Part shown: piece after piece, positions 20,747 to 29,903 of the stretch
Layout of the letters: each line of letters starts with the position of its first letter
How positions within the stretch are numbered: position 1 is the first letter of the stretch
Assembly: GCA_037043235.1 (NCBI GenBank)
Contig: JAWRVZ010000111.1
Coordinates: 1,569,501-1,633,500 of the forward strand
Source: Rhodeus uyekii
Lineage: Eukaryota; Chordata; Actinopteri; Cypriniformes; Acheilognathidae
Direction: 5' to 3'
DNA length: 64,000 bases
Notes under the pieces: generated by a model
Database searches by the model: none
What the model saw: the letters and a program-made list of their open reading frames with translations, nothing else
What the model was told of the DNA's origin: nothing
Program-made: the position numbers and the translations under genes

Positions 20747-22299
20747 GCATATCACGCACTGTCTTTGTCCAGCAGTCATATTTTGTAACGTTGCAGATGC
20801 ATTTCTCAGCTGCACTACCGCCACAGAACACTAGATAGCACCATAATGTTTACTTTCTCAAGGTGACTTTACGTCAAGAGGTTCTACATGATTGAGTTTT
20901 GCTTATGGTTCAGTGTAACAAAATAGTTTTTACTGCTGTCAGTATTTTGTATTAAATTCCGATGTATTATATATAATTGAGTCACATATGTAATTGATAA
21001 TTGTTAACTAAATGATCATTTAAACGTTAGATTTTTATCATTGGCCAGTTATCTTTGAAAAGTGTCTCTTTAAACCGTACGTTTTATTTTCACACTATTT
21101 TCAAGCCCATCACTGTTCTACAGTCCACACGAATGCATACGAGTTCAAACTTTCATATAAACACACAAAATGTGGAAGCATCTTTACAGAATGTGAGGTT
21201 AAAATGTTATTAATACAAAGAGCTATGAGGAATCAATTATCTCAAAGATTTCCCCAGTCAGTATTTTCAAATAGTTACATTGCATACATAATATCCTAAA
21301 GGCTATTTTAATTAGTCGTCAACCATAGGGTCTGCAAACGCTCAAAAACTTGAAAACTTTTGTGTGCATTTTTTTCCTGTGTTACTAAACACAGAATGAC
21401 CGAAGGCTGCAAATTAACTCTAACAATTCAGTCTGCAACCTATTATAATCAAGCCCAGTTTCTGCAATAAGCACATTAGGTCAAGTTATATTTAGATTAA
21501 TAAACACACACCAGTAGACATTGTATATTAAACGGCTGCCAGAGAAAAAAAATCGTTTTTATTTTTTCGTGACCAATAACAAGGAGCTCATGTGAACACA
21601 GGCACCTTCGAAAGGTCTTTACACCGAAGAAAACAACAACAACAGCGGCACTGACGAGCACCAGAACATTGTCACCGTAGCACAATTACAATGGCAGTTT
21701 CTATTTACACACAGCTCAGAGTAAAAACGAGTACAGCCAGCGAGTGAGACAGATAGATAACAGTCACCAAGTGTTTTCTCCCACAGGAGGAGGGAGATGA
21801 AAATCTAGTTAACTTTGAGGAAACGAAAAGAAACAAAACGATGCATTTAGATAAACATTGTAAGACATTGTACATATAGCAAGTGCTTTGAGTGAATGTA
21901 TTGCGATATTTTATAAAGTCCAGATAGTGAAATATCATCAGTTCTATCTATGGTCCTTTTCCACAGACGAGACTCGTGCGCGAGCGGTGTAAAAAATAAT
22001 TATATTCAAATATTACGAGCTATATTTGTCAGGTGTTGCTGCGCGAACCTGTGCACTAAAGCATAAAATTGCATAATTGTATCCGAGTGAACACAGACTA
22101 GACACTCACAAGGACAAAATATAGTGGCGTGAAGCCTTAAAAAATATCCTCTGATTAAGACCCTCGTTTCTGCTGATACTCGACACCGTTTAACAATAGG
22201 GCTACATTTCCATTAGAGTTAATTGTTGCCGGCTAACAGCCTTAAGCAGCAATCGTCATCATTAAGAAAAGTCTCTGAAACCTGCGCCTCAAATCCTCC

Positions 22300-22760
22300 T
22301 GCTGCATTACTGAGAGTTCACAGAGATGAGGAGCGCGTGATGCGCGAGTCTGTGAAGGAACAAGCGGCGGCGCGCTCAGCTTGACCTGCCGCGTGAAGTG
22401 ACGTCATCGTCAAACCTGGGATGAAGAGTTATTAATGTTGAGATGAGCAGCCCGTTTATACCTCGTTACTTCAGATACAGGTCGGTGTGTTTCAGGTGAC
22501 ATCTACAACACAAAAACAACGTTTTCACGGCTTTAAAGAACGTAGTTTTGCGTTTAAAAACGCGAGACGCCTTGTTGAGGAATGGAAAATTAAGCTTTTA
22601 AAAGACGAAGGGCGGCAAATTTCGATTGTTTTCCCATTTAAACTTTTGCTACACTTGCGCCTTTGACCGTTGCGCGTTGTACCAACGGTCTCTGACGTTT
22701 GTAAACGCAACGACCGTTTATTGTTTACGGATTTTAATTTGCGCGGTCTCGTTTAGCTTT
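22300..22760. promoter_or_regulatory. CpG-rich block with full CRE, candidate promoter/enhancer
   Basis: CpG density is clearly raised here (GCGGCGGCGCGCTC at about 22365, ACGCGAGACGCC at 22560, and CGTTGCGCG near 22668) against AT-rich flanks. A palindromic CRE (TGACGTCA) lies at 22399-22406. It sits about 1.6 kb beyond the tpd52 poly(A) signal and matches no gene I recognise. Direction of any transcript is unknown. Confidence 0.4.
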
Positions 22761-24154
22761 TATATGGCAGAATCCCTCAGTCAAAATGCATGTCGAATCC
22801 ATGCGATTCACGTTTGTTGAACGAACTGTTAACACTAAATCTCGTGTTTACTAATATAGTAATATACTAATATTTGGAAGTGATCTCTGAGTTAATAGTA
22901 TGTCATAGGCCTACTTGCAAAATTTTGCTAATAACCTAAATAAAATAAAAATAAATGTCACGGCACATTGAAAGAAAGACGTCCACACATAACGCGTTTT
23001 TCGGATTAAATAAACGTGAGACAAGTCAGTGACGCAAGAGATTAACTCAAGGTCAAGTCAAAGGCGTCCATCTAGCAAGTTTACATTGACAAACAATGGA
23101 AAAAATGCATTTTGTGTGAACCGACCTTATTCATTTTAGGTTAATTTTACTATTAGCTGTTATACATCATGGCAAATTTGAGAGATAATCTTTGGGTTTC
23201 TTGATTTTGAACCTTAGTAACAATTTCAGCTGTAATCAGTGAGTTAGTGTTAATGTCACAAAGTTATATGAATAATATGGTACAATCAAGTTTAATTGTT
23301 TGAAAGCACGCCAATTTCAAGGGTGTCCCTTTTCTTTGTCATATTTTCTTTTATAAGCATGTAAATAAACCATCCATTTATTCATAGCTACATTCTTAGC
23401 TATTGCATCTACAATAAAATCTGTCCCCCATCAACGACTTTAGAATTCACATTGGCATAGAGACACATTAAGTACCTTCTTAATTGAACAGCTTCAATAT
23501 ACATATAGTCAATGTGCAATAATGGATAACACAGTTATTAAATATAGTCTAGACATTTCTTACTGGTCAAAACAATAATTTTGGTAAATGGCATGGATCA
23601 CCCAAACACCTCTTTTTCTTTATGGCTTTACAACTCAACTGCTGCATCTTTTTCCTGCTAGCAGTGGCATGCAAAGATGAAGACATCCTGAGTTTTCCCT
23701 TTTTCTCTTTACACAGTAGACTTCCATCATGTGCACAGGGCATCAGATGCCCGTCCTTAACATCAAACATTGCTTGTAAAATCAGGAATGTCAAAAGAAC
23801 AGACAATGGGACAGAATGTGTGAACTAAAAATAAAAAGCACAGTTTGGGCTGACTACATTGGTCCTTGAGATGAACTGGTCCTCTGATTTGGATCATTTC
23901 GAAGTGCTTATGTAGTATCCGTCAGGCGTTTGTTATTATAGCCTCTGCTACGGCGGTCAGAAGCTGGTTATTTTATTGTCAGCATCTGTTTGTTTTTATG
24001 GCAGTCCCCCCCATTCACTAGATGTGAGCACATGCTGCTAAGTATAGAACAGGTCTAGAAGAAGCCACACAAATTTGGCTTTTGCAATGGAATGACTGAA
24101 GAATGTGGCAGTTTCTTTCAGCATTTCAGCCAATCAGTTTCAAGTGCTCTCTCT

Positions 24155-24260
24155 TAAAGGGATAGTTCGGCAAAAATATGTACTCGCCTTCAAGTCGTTC
24201 CAAATCTGTATGACTTACTTTCTCATGTGGAACATAAATGGAGATGTTTTGAAGCATGTT
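24155..24260 (+). mobile_element. Fold-back left arm
   Basis: Starts TTAAAGGGATAGTTCGGC and continues TTCAAGTCGTTCCAAATCTG, matching the left arm of the fold-back family. The right arm is absent. Confidence 0.6.
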
Positions 24261-24331
24261 CAAATATAGTCTTTACAATGCAATAATAATACAATCTTTA
24301 CAATCTCAATCTTTGTAAAAGTACCCTAAAA

Positions 24332-24636
24332 GTACCGTGTTTTCCTGCATATAACCCGCGGGTTATACCAGATTTTACAAACCCCGGGGGTGCGGGTTAT
24401 ATAAGGGTGCGGGCTATATCACATTTTTTACGCTTAATAATATTTCAATATATTTGTTATGTCACTGAGGACGTACGTTTTTTTTGCCCTATTTTCTTTC
24501 TGTTTTTCTTGTGAGGGTTGTTGTCTCTGACACTTGTACTATCACTCTGACAGTTGCTATCGGATAGATAGGCTAGATAGGCTATCTGACCTGTCAATCA
24601 CGCAAGAAGACATGATTGGCTGTGCTGCCATGAGGG
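24332..24636 (+). mobile_element. Partial MITE-like end interrupted by the retrotransposon
   Basis: GTACCGTGTTTTCCTGCATA followed by self-complementary AACCCGCGGGTT resembles the ends of TA-inserting fish MITEs whose termini read TACCGT.TTTTCC. I found no matching opposite end, so the boundary and class are uncertain. The gypsy element is inserted at its apparent downstream part. Confidence 0.35.
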
Positions 24637-25119
24637 TGTAACACCGACTCAGGCAGGTTAGGATCCATCTGCAGTTTATTAAGATCAGACAGTATCAGGG
24701 TACAAACAGGCTTAGGTCGAATCACCAGGCAGAACAGCAATGTCAAGGGCAAGGCAGAGAGAATGGTCATAGCAGGCAGAAGGTCAGGATAGGCAGCAAA
24801 CGATCAGCGTCCAGAATCCAGATAAACAAAGAACAAGGGGCAGGCGGCACAGAATCAAACACGATGAACAAGGCAGGGTCAGAACACAGGCAAGGTTAAC
24901 ACAGGGGAAATAACGCTCAGAAATGTAGCCGGGGCAAACAAAACTTCGCACTGAGCTGTTGGGATTCCAGTGTTTAAATAGTAGTGATGATGTACAGCAG
25001 GTGTGTGGTAATCAGTCCATGGAAGTGGGTGCATGGGAAGTGTAGTCCTACAGAGCTAGTACTCTGGTGAGTGCGACCTCTGGTGGCCGTTGGTGGGAGC
25101 CTCATCAGCATTTGTGACA
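24637..25119 (-). repeat. 3' LTR of the gypsy element
   Basis: 483 bp; on the + strand it begins TGTAACACCG and ends TTTGTGACA. By eye it is identical to 29421-29903. It contains the last 21 codons of the pol frame, a TATA-type TTTAAATA in U3 and AATAAA (minus strand) at 24675-24680. Confidence 0.95.
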
Positions 25120-27690
25120 GAGCCCCCCCCCTGCGAGCGGCTCCTGACGCGAGAGCACATCCGACGTCGGGGTCTTCCTCGTGGTCGTGGGGCCGGTTTT
25201 TCCGGGTGAGTCCTATGAAAGTCATTGATGAGGTTAGGATCAAGGATGTCATCTGTGTTGACCCAGGACCTCTCCTCCGGACCGTACCCCTCCCAGTCTA
25301 CCAGGTATTGTATCTGGCGCCCCCGACGTCTGGAATCCAGCAAATCTCGCACTTGAAATGCCTCCTCGCCTTCCACGATCAGGGGTGGGGGGCTTGGATC
25401 ACTGCTTTCTGGTTCCCACCTCGGACCACCGGCCGGTTTCAGTAGAGATACATGAAAAGTGGGAGCAATACGGTAAGTGGCAGGTAATTCCAGGCGATAG
25501 GAAACGGCATTAATTTGTCTGGAAATTTTGAATGGACCCACATACCTGGGACTGAGTTTCTTGCATGGTAGGCGTAGACGGAGATCCTTGGTTGATAGCC
25601 ATACCCACTGGCCTGGTGTGTATCTCGGTTGAGGACGTCGATGACGGTCAGCTTGTTCTTTGGTTCTATTTACTGCTCGTTGTAGGTGGACATGTGCTTG
25701 ATCCCATACCTCCTCACTCCGTTGAAACCAGTCGTTGATAGCAGGTACCTCAGACGGTTCGCCGGACCATGGGAATAGTGGTGGTTGGAATCCCAGAACA
25801 CATTGGAAGGGTGTAAGGTTAGTGGCAGGTTTGAGGATGGAATTCTGTGCGTATTCGGCCCAGGGAAGAAATCGACTCCAGTCCTTTTGATTCTGTTGGC
25901 AGTATATGCGGAGGAATTTGGTGATTTCTTGGTTCAAACGTTCGGTTTGTCCGTTGGATTGGGGATGATATCCTGATGTGAGGCTCACATTTACATTTAA
26001 TAGTCGGAAGAAGGCGGACCATACCCTGGATGTAAACTGTGGGCCTCGATCTGAGACGATATCCTCGGGAAGTCCGTAGTAGCGGAATACATAGTGGAAT
26101 AGGTGTTCGGCTGTTTCCAAGGCTGAGGGGAGCTTGGGTAGAGGTATTAGACGGCAGGCTTTGGAAAATCGGTCAACCACTGTGATTATGGTAGTGTTAC
26201 CTTGAGATACTGGTAGATCTGTGATGAAGTCAATGGCTATGTGGGACCATGGTCGTCGTGGGATGGGTAATGGTTGAAGTAATCCTGCTGGTAGTTGCCG
26301 GGGTGTTTTTGCAGCTGCGCAGGTATGACAAGAATTCACAAAATTTTTGGTGTCTACTTGCAGAGTGTCCCACCAGAATCGGTTCTGGATTAGACGTGTT
26401 GTGGTCGCGATCCCTGGGTGACCAGAGCTGGTAGTCGAGTGTACCCATTGGATAACCTTTTCCCTGAGTTGTAGAGGAACAAATGTTCGATCAATTGGAC
26501 ATTCTGCCGGTGGTGGGTCTTGTGCGTGTGCCTGGGTAATTTCGGTCATTATGTCCCAGTGGACTGGTGCCAGAATGAGAGAGGTTGGGATAATGGGGTC
26601 TTGGTTAGGATTCGGAGAGGTGAGGTCGTATTGCCGTGAGAGTGCATCTGCCTTGGTGTTTTTTGAGCCTGGGATGTATGTGATGGTGAACTCAAACCGG
26701 GTGAAGAATAGAGCCCACCTAGCCTGCCGCGGGTTAAGTCTTTTGGCTGATTGTAGGTATTCTAAGTTGCGGTGATCAGTTAACACTAAAAACGGGTGTC
26801 TTGCCCCTTCCAACCAGTGTCGCCATTGTTCCAATGCAGCTTTCATGGCTAGTAGTTCACGATTGCCCACATCATAGTTCTGTTCGGTGGGTGAGAGTTT
26901 TCTAGAGTAAAAAGCGCAGGGAAAGAGTTTGGGTGGAGAGCCTTGTCGTTGGGACAGGATGGCTCCGATACCGGTATTGGATGCGTCGACTTCTACTACG
27001 AATGGTAAGCTGGGGTCAGGATGATGTAATATGGGAGCAGATGTAAACCGTCCTTTCAATTCCTTGAATGCTTGTAAAGCCTCCTTGCACCAGCGAAGTT
27101 TGGGGGTACCTCCCTTGGTCATGGCTGTGAGGGGTGCTGCGACTGAACTGAAGTTCCTGATGAATCGTCTGTAGAAGTTGGCAAAACCCAGAAATCTCTG
27201 TAATTCCTTTATGGTGGTGGGTTGTGGCCAGTTCAAGACAGCTTGTACCTTCTTTTCATCCATAGCGACTCCCTCCGGGCTGATGATGTAACCGAGGAAG
27301 GCTATCGATGACTGGTGAAATTCACATTTCTCAGCTTTGGCGTAAAGTTGGTGCTTAATAAGACGTTGTAGAACAGCGCGGACCTGCCGGATGTGTTCCT
27401 CCATAGAATCTGAGTAGATCAAAATATCGTCAATGTATACAATGAGGCCCTGATTTAGCATGTCTCTGAATATATCATTGACAAAGGATTGGAATACTGA
27501 AGGACTATTGGAGAGTCCGAAGGGCATCACAAGGTATTCGTAGTGCCCATTGCTTGTGGAGAAGGCGGTTTTCCATTCGTCCCCTTCTCGGATACGGATT
27601 AAGTTGTATGCAGAGCGGAGATCTAGCTTGGTGAAAACCTTGGCAGTTCTTAGCTGTTCTAATGCTGCAGGGACCAGAGGTAAGGGATAT
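25056..27690 (-). CDS. Retrotransposon pol: RT, RNase H, integrase, chromodomain
   Basis: Continuation of pol in the shifted frame, open from about 27690 to a stop inside the 3' LTR. Counting from the codon at 27530: RT active site YIDD at 32-35; RNase H residues D182, E225, D252, D295; integrase HHCC zinc finger H364, H371, C401, C404; catalytic D434, D494, E530 with DD35E spacing; GPY/F module (YVGPFKI) about 663-669; chromodomain about 724-770 with QYLVDWEGYG and SWVNTDDI; then a basic RPRGRPRRR tail. Chromodomains steer such integrases to methylated-histone chromatin. All catalytic residues are intact. Confidence 0.9.
25120..25131 (-). other. Polypurine tract of the retrotransposon
   Basis: The minus strand reads AGGGGGGGGGCTC-like purine-rich sequence ending at the 3' LTR boundary (25119), the expected site for plus-strand priming. 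It lies inside the pol reading frame and encodes Gly residues. Confidence 0.75.
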
Positions 27691-29554
27691 CTGAATTTAC
27701 TGTTATTGCATTAAGCCCACGATAGTCAATGCATGGACGAAGCCCCCCATCCTTTTTACTGACAAAGAAGAAGCCTGCTGCTGCGGGTGAGGTAGAAGCT
27801 CGGATAAATCCCTTCTCCAGTTCCTCCTTGATGTAGGTTTTCATGGCTCGATCCTCGGGTTCGGAGAGTGGGAAGATGCGGCCTCTGGGAGGTGACGTGC
27901 CCGGTTGTAGGTCAATGGCACAGTCGTTGGTTCTGTGGGGTGGCAGTTGTGATGCTTTGATCTTGCTGAAGGCCTCTTGGAGATCAGAGTATTCTGCAGG
28001 TACCTTGGGTGGGGTGGTGGGGCGGTTCGGAATGACCGTAGTTCTGATGGGTGTGAGGTGGGTGTTACTCAGGCAGTTGGTTTGGCAGTTAGAACTCCAC
28101 CGGATGATTTGTTTCTCTTGCCAGGAGATTTGTGGGTTGTGATCTTGTAGCCATGGAAAGCCCAGAATAATTGGATTTCTTGGAGAATGAATGACAAAGA
28201 AACGGATGGTCTCGGTGTGTAGGACGCCTACTTGGAGTTCTACGTCGGTGGTGGTGTGTCGTACATGCCCAGTCCCCAGAGGGCGCCCGTCTAGCGCTGC
28301 CACTGCCAGGGGAGATTCGCACGGGATTAGTGGGATGCGGTGTTGTAGTGCTAATTCTTCATCAATGAAGTTTCCCGCAGCCCCAGAGTCTATTAGTGCC
28401 GCGGTCCTAATAGTTTGTGCTTTATACGTGAGAGTAACTGGGAGATCAAAGCAGTCATTATGGGAGGTCGCAGAAATCAGTAAACTCACCCTATGAGACT
28501 GCTGTGATGGCCGGGTGGGGCACTCGTTTCTCAGATGACCGGCCAGACCACAATAGAGACAGAGGTGATTCTTGAAACGGCGTTCTCTTTCGTCCGCAGA
28601 CAGATGAGTTTTATATACTTTCACGGGTGCTTCGTAGTCATGGTGTGGAGGGATCTTAACAGCGGGTGTGACGCGGTGGGATCTCCTTGAGCGAATAAGG
28701 CCGTCAACGCGAATAGCCAACTCAATGAATTGGTCCAGAGTTTTGTCTTCGTCACGGCAAGCCAGCTCGGATTGTAACTCACTATTTAGACCTTGGCGAA
28801 ACAGTAGTTTCAGTGTGTCCTCTACCCAGGTAGTCTGTGCAGCGAGCGTTCTGAAAGTCAGGGCGAATTCAGCAGCGGTGTGATTGCCTTGTTGTGAGGC
28901 TAACAGCTGTTCCCCAGGGCTCTTTCCTCCTTCAGGGTGGTCGAAGACTGTGCGCAGTCGTTGAACAAAGTTGGCATAGGTCATTTGATCTGGCGCTTGA
29001 CCGGCCCAGACCGCTGTTGCCCAGTCTAGAGCCTTTCCGGTGAGTAGTGAGCATACTAGTGAGATCTTGCCTTGCTCAGATGGGTAACGAGTGTGTTGTT
29101 GGCCCAAGAAAAGAGAGCATTGCATGAGGAAGCCTTTACATTTGGTCGGAGTTCCATCAAACTTTTCTGGGAATGCTAAAATGGGATTACTGGTCATGGG
29201 TTGAGCATTCAGTGGCCTGGTAAATTGACTCACAGAATTTTTGGTTGCATTAGCCTCTGGTGAGGGCTGATGGAGGTAGCGCACTACCTTTATCAGTTCC
29301 TCTGTCATGGTAGTTAATCGCTCAAGCTGTTGTTGATGACTCACCAGTTGATTGGCCTGGACTGATAGTTCATTGGAGAAGTGTTGATAAACCGCTGGAT
29401 CTGTTGGCGGCGAAGTTTTCTGTAACACCGACTCAGGCAGGTTAGGATCCATCTGCAGTTTATTAAGATCAGACAGTATCAGGGTACAAACAGGCTTAGG
29501 TCGAATCACCAGGCAGAACAGCAATGTCAAGGGCAAGGCAGAGAGAATGGTCAT
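27659..29554 (-). CDS. Retrotransposon gag-protease and N-terminal RT (frame ends at a frameshift)
   Basis: A 631-codon open frame. The first ATG downstream of the predicted RNA start is at 29554; a second, at 29452, gives the MDPN start typical of fish gypsy Gag. Both are inside the 5' LTR and in the same frame, so Gag has 631 or 597 codons before the break. Gag capsid-like sequence includes FPEKFDGTP and the retrotransposon Gag pattern. A CCHC zinc knuckle (CLYCGLAGHLRNEC) is at about residues 333-346, and the protease active site (LIDSGAAGNFID) at about 386-397. RT begins near residue 540 and shows KKDGGLRPCIDYRGLN. Correct reading is lost near 27692; the last about 11 codons are off-frame. 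No gag/pol frame change is used, as in single-ORF chromoviruses. Confidence 0.85.
   Translation of the reverse strand: MTILSALPLTLLFCLVIRPKPVCTLILSDLNKLQMDPNLPESVLQKTSPPTDPAVYQHFSNELSVQANQLVSHQQQLERLTTMTEELIKVVRYLHQPSPEANATKNSVSQFTRPLNAQPMTSNPILAFPEKFDGTPTKCKGFLMQCSLFLGQQHTRYPSEQGKISLVCSLLTGKALDWATAVWAGQAPDQMTYANFVQRLRTVFDHPEGGKSPGEQLLASQQGNHTAAEFALTFRTLAAQTTWVEDTLKLLFRQGLNSELQSELACRDEDKTLDQFIELAIRVDGLIRSRRSHRVTPAVKIPPHHDYEAPVKVYKTHLSADERERRFKNHLCLYCGLAGHLRNECPTRPSQQSHRVSLLISATSHNDCFDLPVTLTYKAQTIRTAALIDSGAAGNFIDEELALQHRIPLIPCESPLAVAALDGRPLGTGHVRHTTTDVELQVGVLHTETIRFFVIHSPRNPIILGFPWLQDHNPQISWQEKQIIRWSSNCQTNCLSNTHLTPIRTTVIPNRPTTPPKVPAEYSDLQEAFSKIKASQLPPHRTNDCAIDLQPGTSPPRGRIFPLSEPEDRAMKTYIKEELEKGFIRASTSPAAAGFFFVSKKDGGLRPCIDYRGLNAITVNSDIPYLWSLQH
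29410..29419 (-). other. Self-priming primer-binding site of the retrotransposon
   Basis: The minus strand reads AAAACTTCGC one base inside the 5' LTR boundary, exactly where a primer-binding site should be. It is not preceded by a TGG typical of tRNA 3' CCA pairing. It is a perfect 10-nt complement of GCGAAGTTTT at 29733-29724, the predicted 5' end of the RNA. Tf1/sushi-group chromoviruses prime reverse transcription by folding their own 5' end onto this site. Confidence 0.7.
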
Positions 29555-29903
29555 AGCAGGCAGAAGGTCAGGATAGGCAGCAAACGATCAGCGTCCAGAA
29601 TCCAGATAAACAAAGAACAAGGGGCAGGCGGCACAGAATCAAACACGATGAACAAGGCAGGGTCAGAACACAGGCAAGGTTAACACAGGGGAAATAACGC
29701 TCAGAAATGTAGCCGGGGCAAACAAAACTTCGCACTGAGCTGTTGGGATTCCAGTGTTTAAATAGTAGTGATGATGTACAGCAGGTGTGTGGTAATCAGT
29801 CCATGGAAGTGGGTGCATGGGAAGTGTAGTCCTACAGAGCTAGTACTCTGGTGAGTGCGACCTCTGGTGGCCGTTGGTGGGAGCCTCATCAGCATTTGTG
29901 ACA
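29421..29903 (-). repeat. 5' LTR of the gypsy element
   Basis: 483 bp, with TG...CA ends on both strands. Read on the minus strand it has a TATA box (29764-29757), a predicted start near 29733, a long R of about 300 nt, a poly(A) signal AATAAA at 29464-29459 and a very short U5. It carries the first in-frame ATG codons of the gag-pol frame. Confidence 0.95.
29757..29764 (-). promoter_or_regulatory. TATA box of the retrotransposon 5' LTR
   Basis: TATTTAAA on the minus strand, 24-31 bp upstream of the GCGAAGTTTT block (29733-29724). That is the normal TATA-to-start spacing, so the transcript should begin at or just before that block. Confidence 0.65.

Larger units (their letters stand above)
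18928..20766 (+). other. tpd52: tpd52 3' UTR
   Basis: Non-coding sequence following the tpd52 stop without an obvious strong poly(A) signal until AATAAA at 20741. It includes a complete fold-back repeat at 19581-19858. The extent is inferred from the first well-placed AATAAA; earlier or later cleavage is possible. Confidence 0.55.
20767..24636. other. Intergenic region between tpd52 and the retrotransposon
   Basis: No coding exon was recognised. Contents: AT-rich sequence to about 21950, a CpG-rich block (listed separately), AT-rich sequence again, a fold-back left arm at 24155-24260, and the end of a MITE-like element at 24332. A 62-residue minus-strand frame at 21497-21685 has a hydrophobic run (VLVLVSAAVVVVFFGV) but no homology that I recognise. 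Confidence 0.5.
24637..29903 (-). mobile_element. Ty3/gypsy chromodomain LTR retrotransposon (near-intact, young)
   Basis: This is a 5267-bp element with 483-bp LTRs at both ends and a 5-bp duplication GAGGG at 24632-24636 and 29904-29908. It codes on the minus strand, so the right-hand LTR is the 5' LTR. Domain order is gag with a CCHC knuckle, aspartic protease, RT, RNase H, integrase, GPY/F module, chromodomain. That order, with integrase after RNase H, is diagnostic of Ty3/gypsy; the chromodomain places it among chromoviruses. Every catalytic residue I looked for is present. The only break is a one-base frameshift in RT near 27692. The LTRs look identical by eye, so the insertion is recent. 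Confidence 0.95.

Noticed and set aside
21497..21685. 62-residue minus frame with a hydrophobic run
   Set aside because: It could be a small membrane peptide, with the CpG block at 22.4 kb as promoter and AATAAA near 21560, but no homology or splice support; left as an observation only.
25071..25445. 124-residue + frame and several other + frames in 25-29 kb
   Set aside because: Antisense shadows of the retrotransposon pol gene.
24637..29903. Endogenous retrovirus
   Set aside because: There is no envelope gene between integrase and the 3' LTR, and the chromodomain and GPY/F module place it in Ty3/gypsy chromoviruses.
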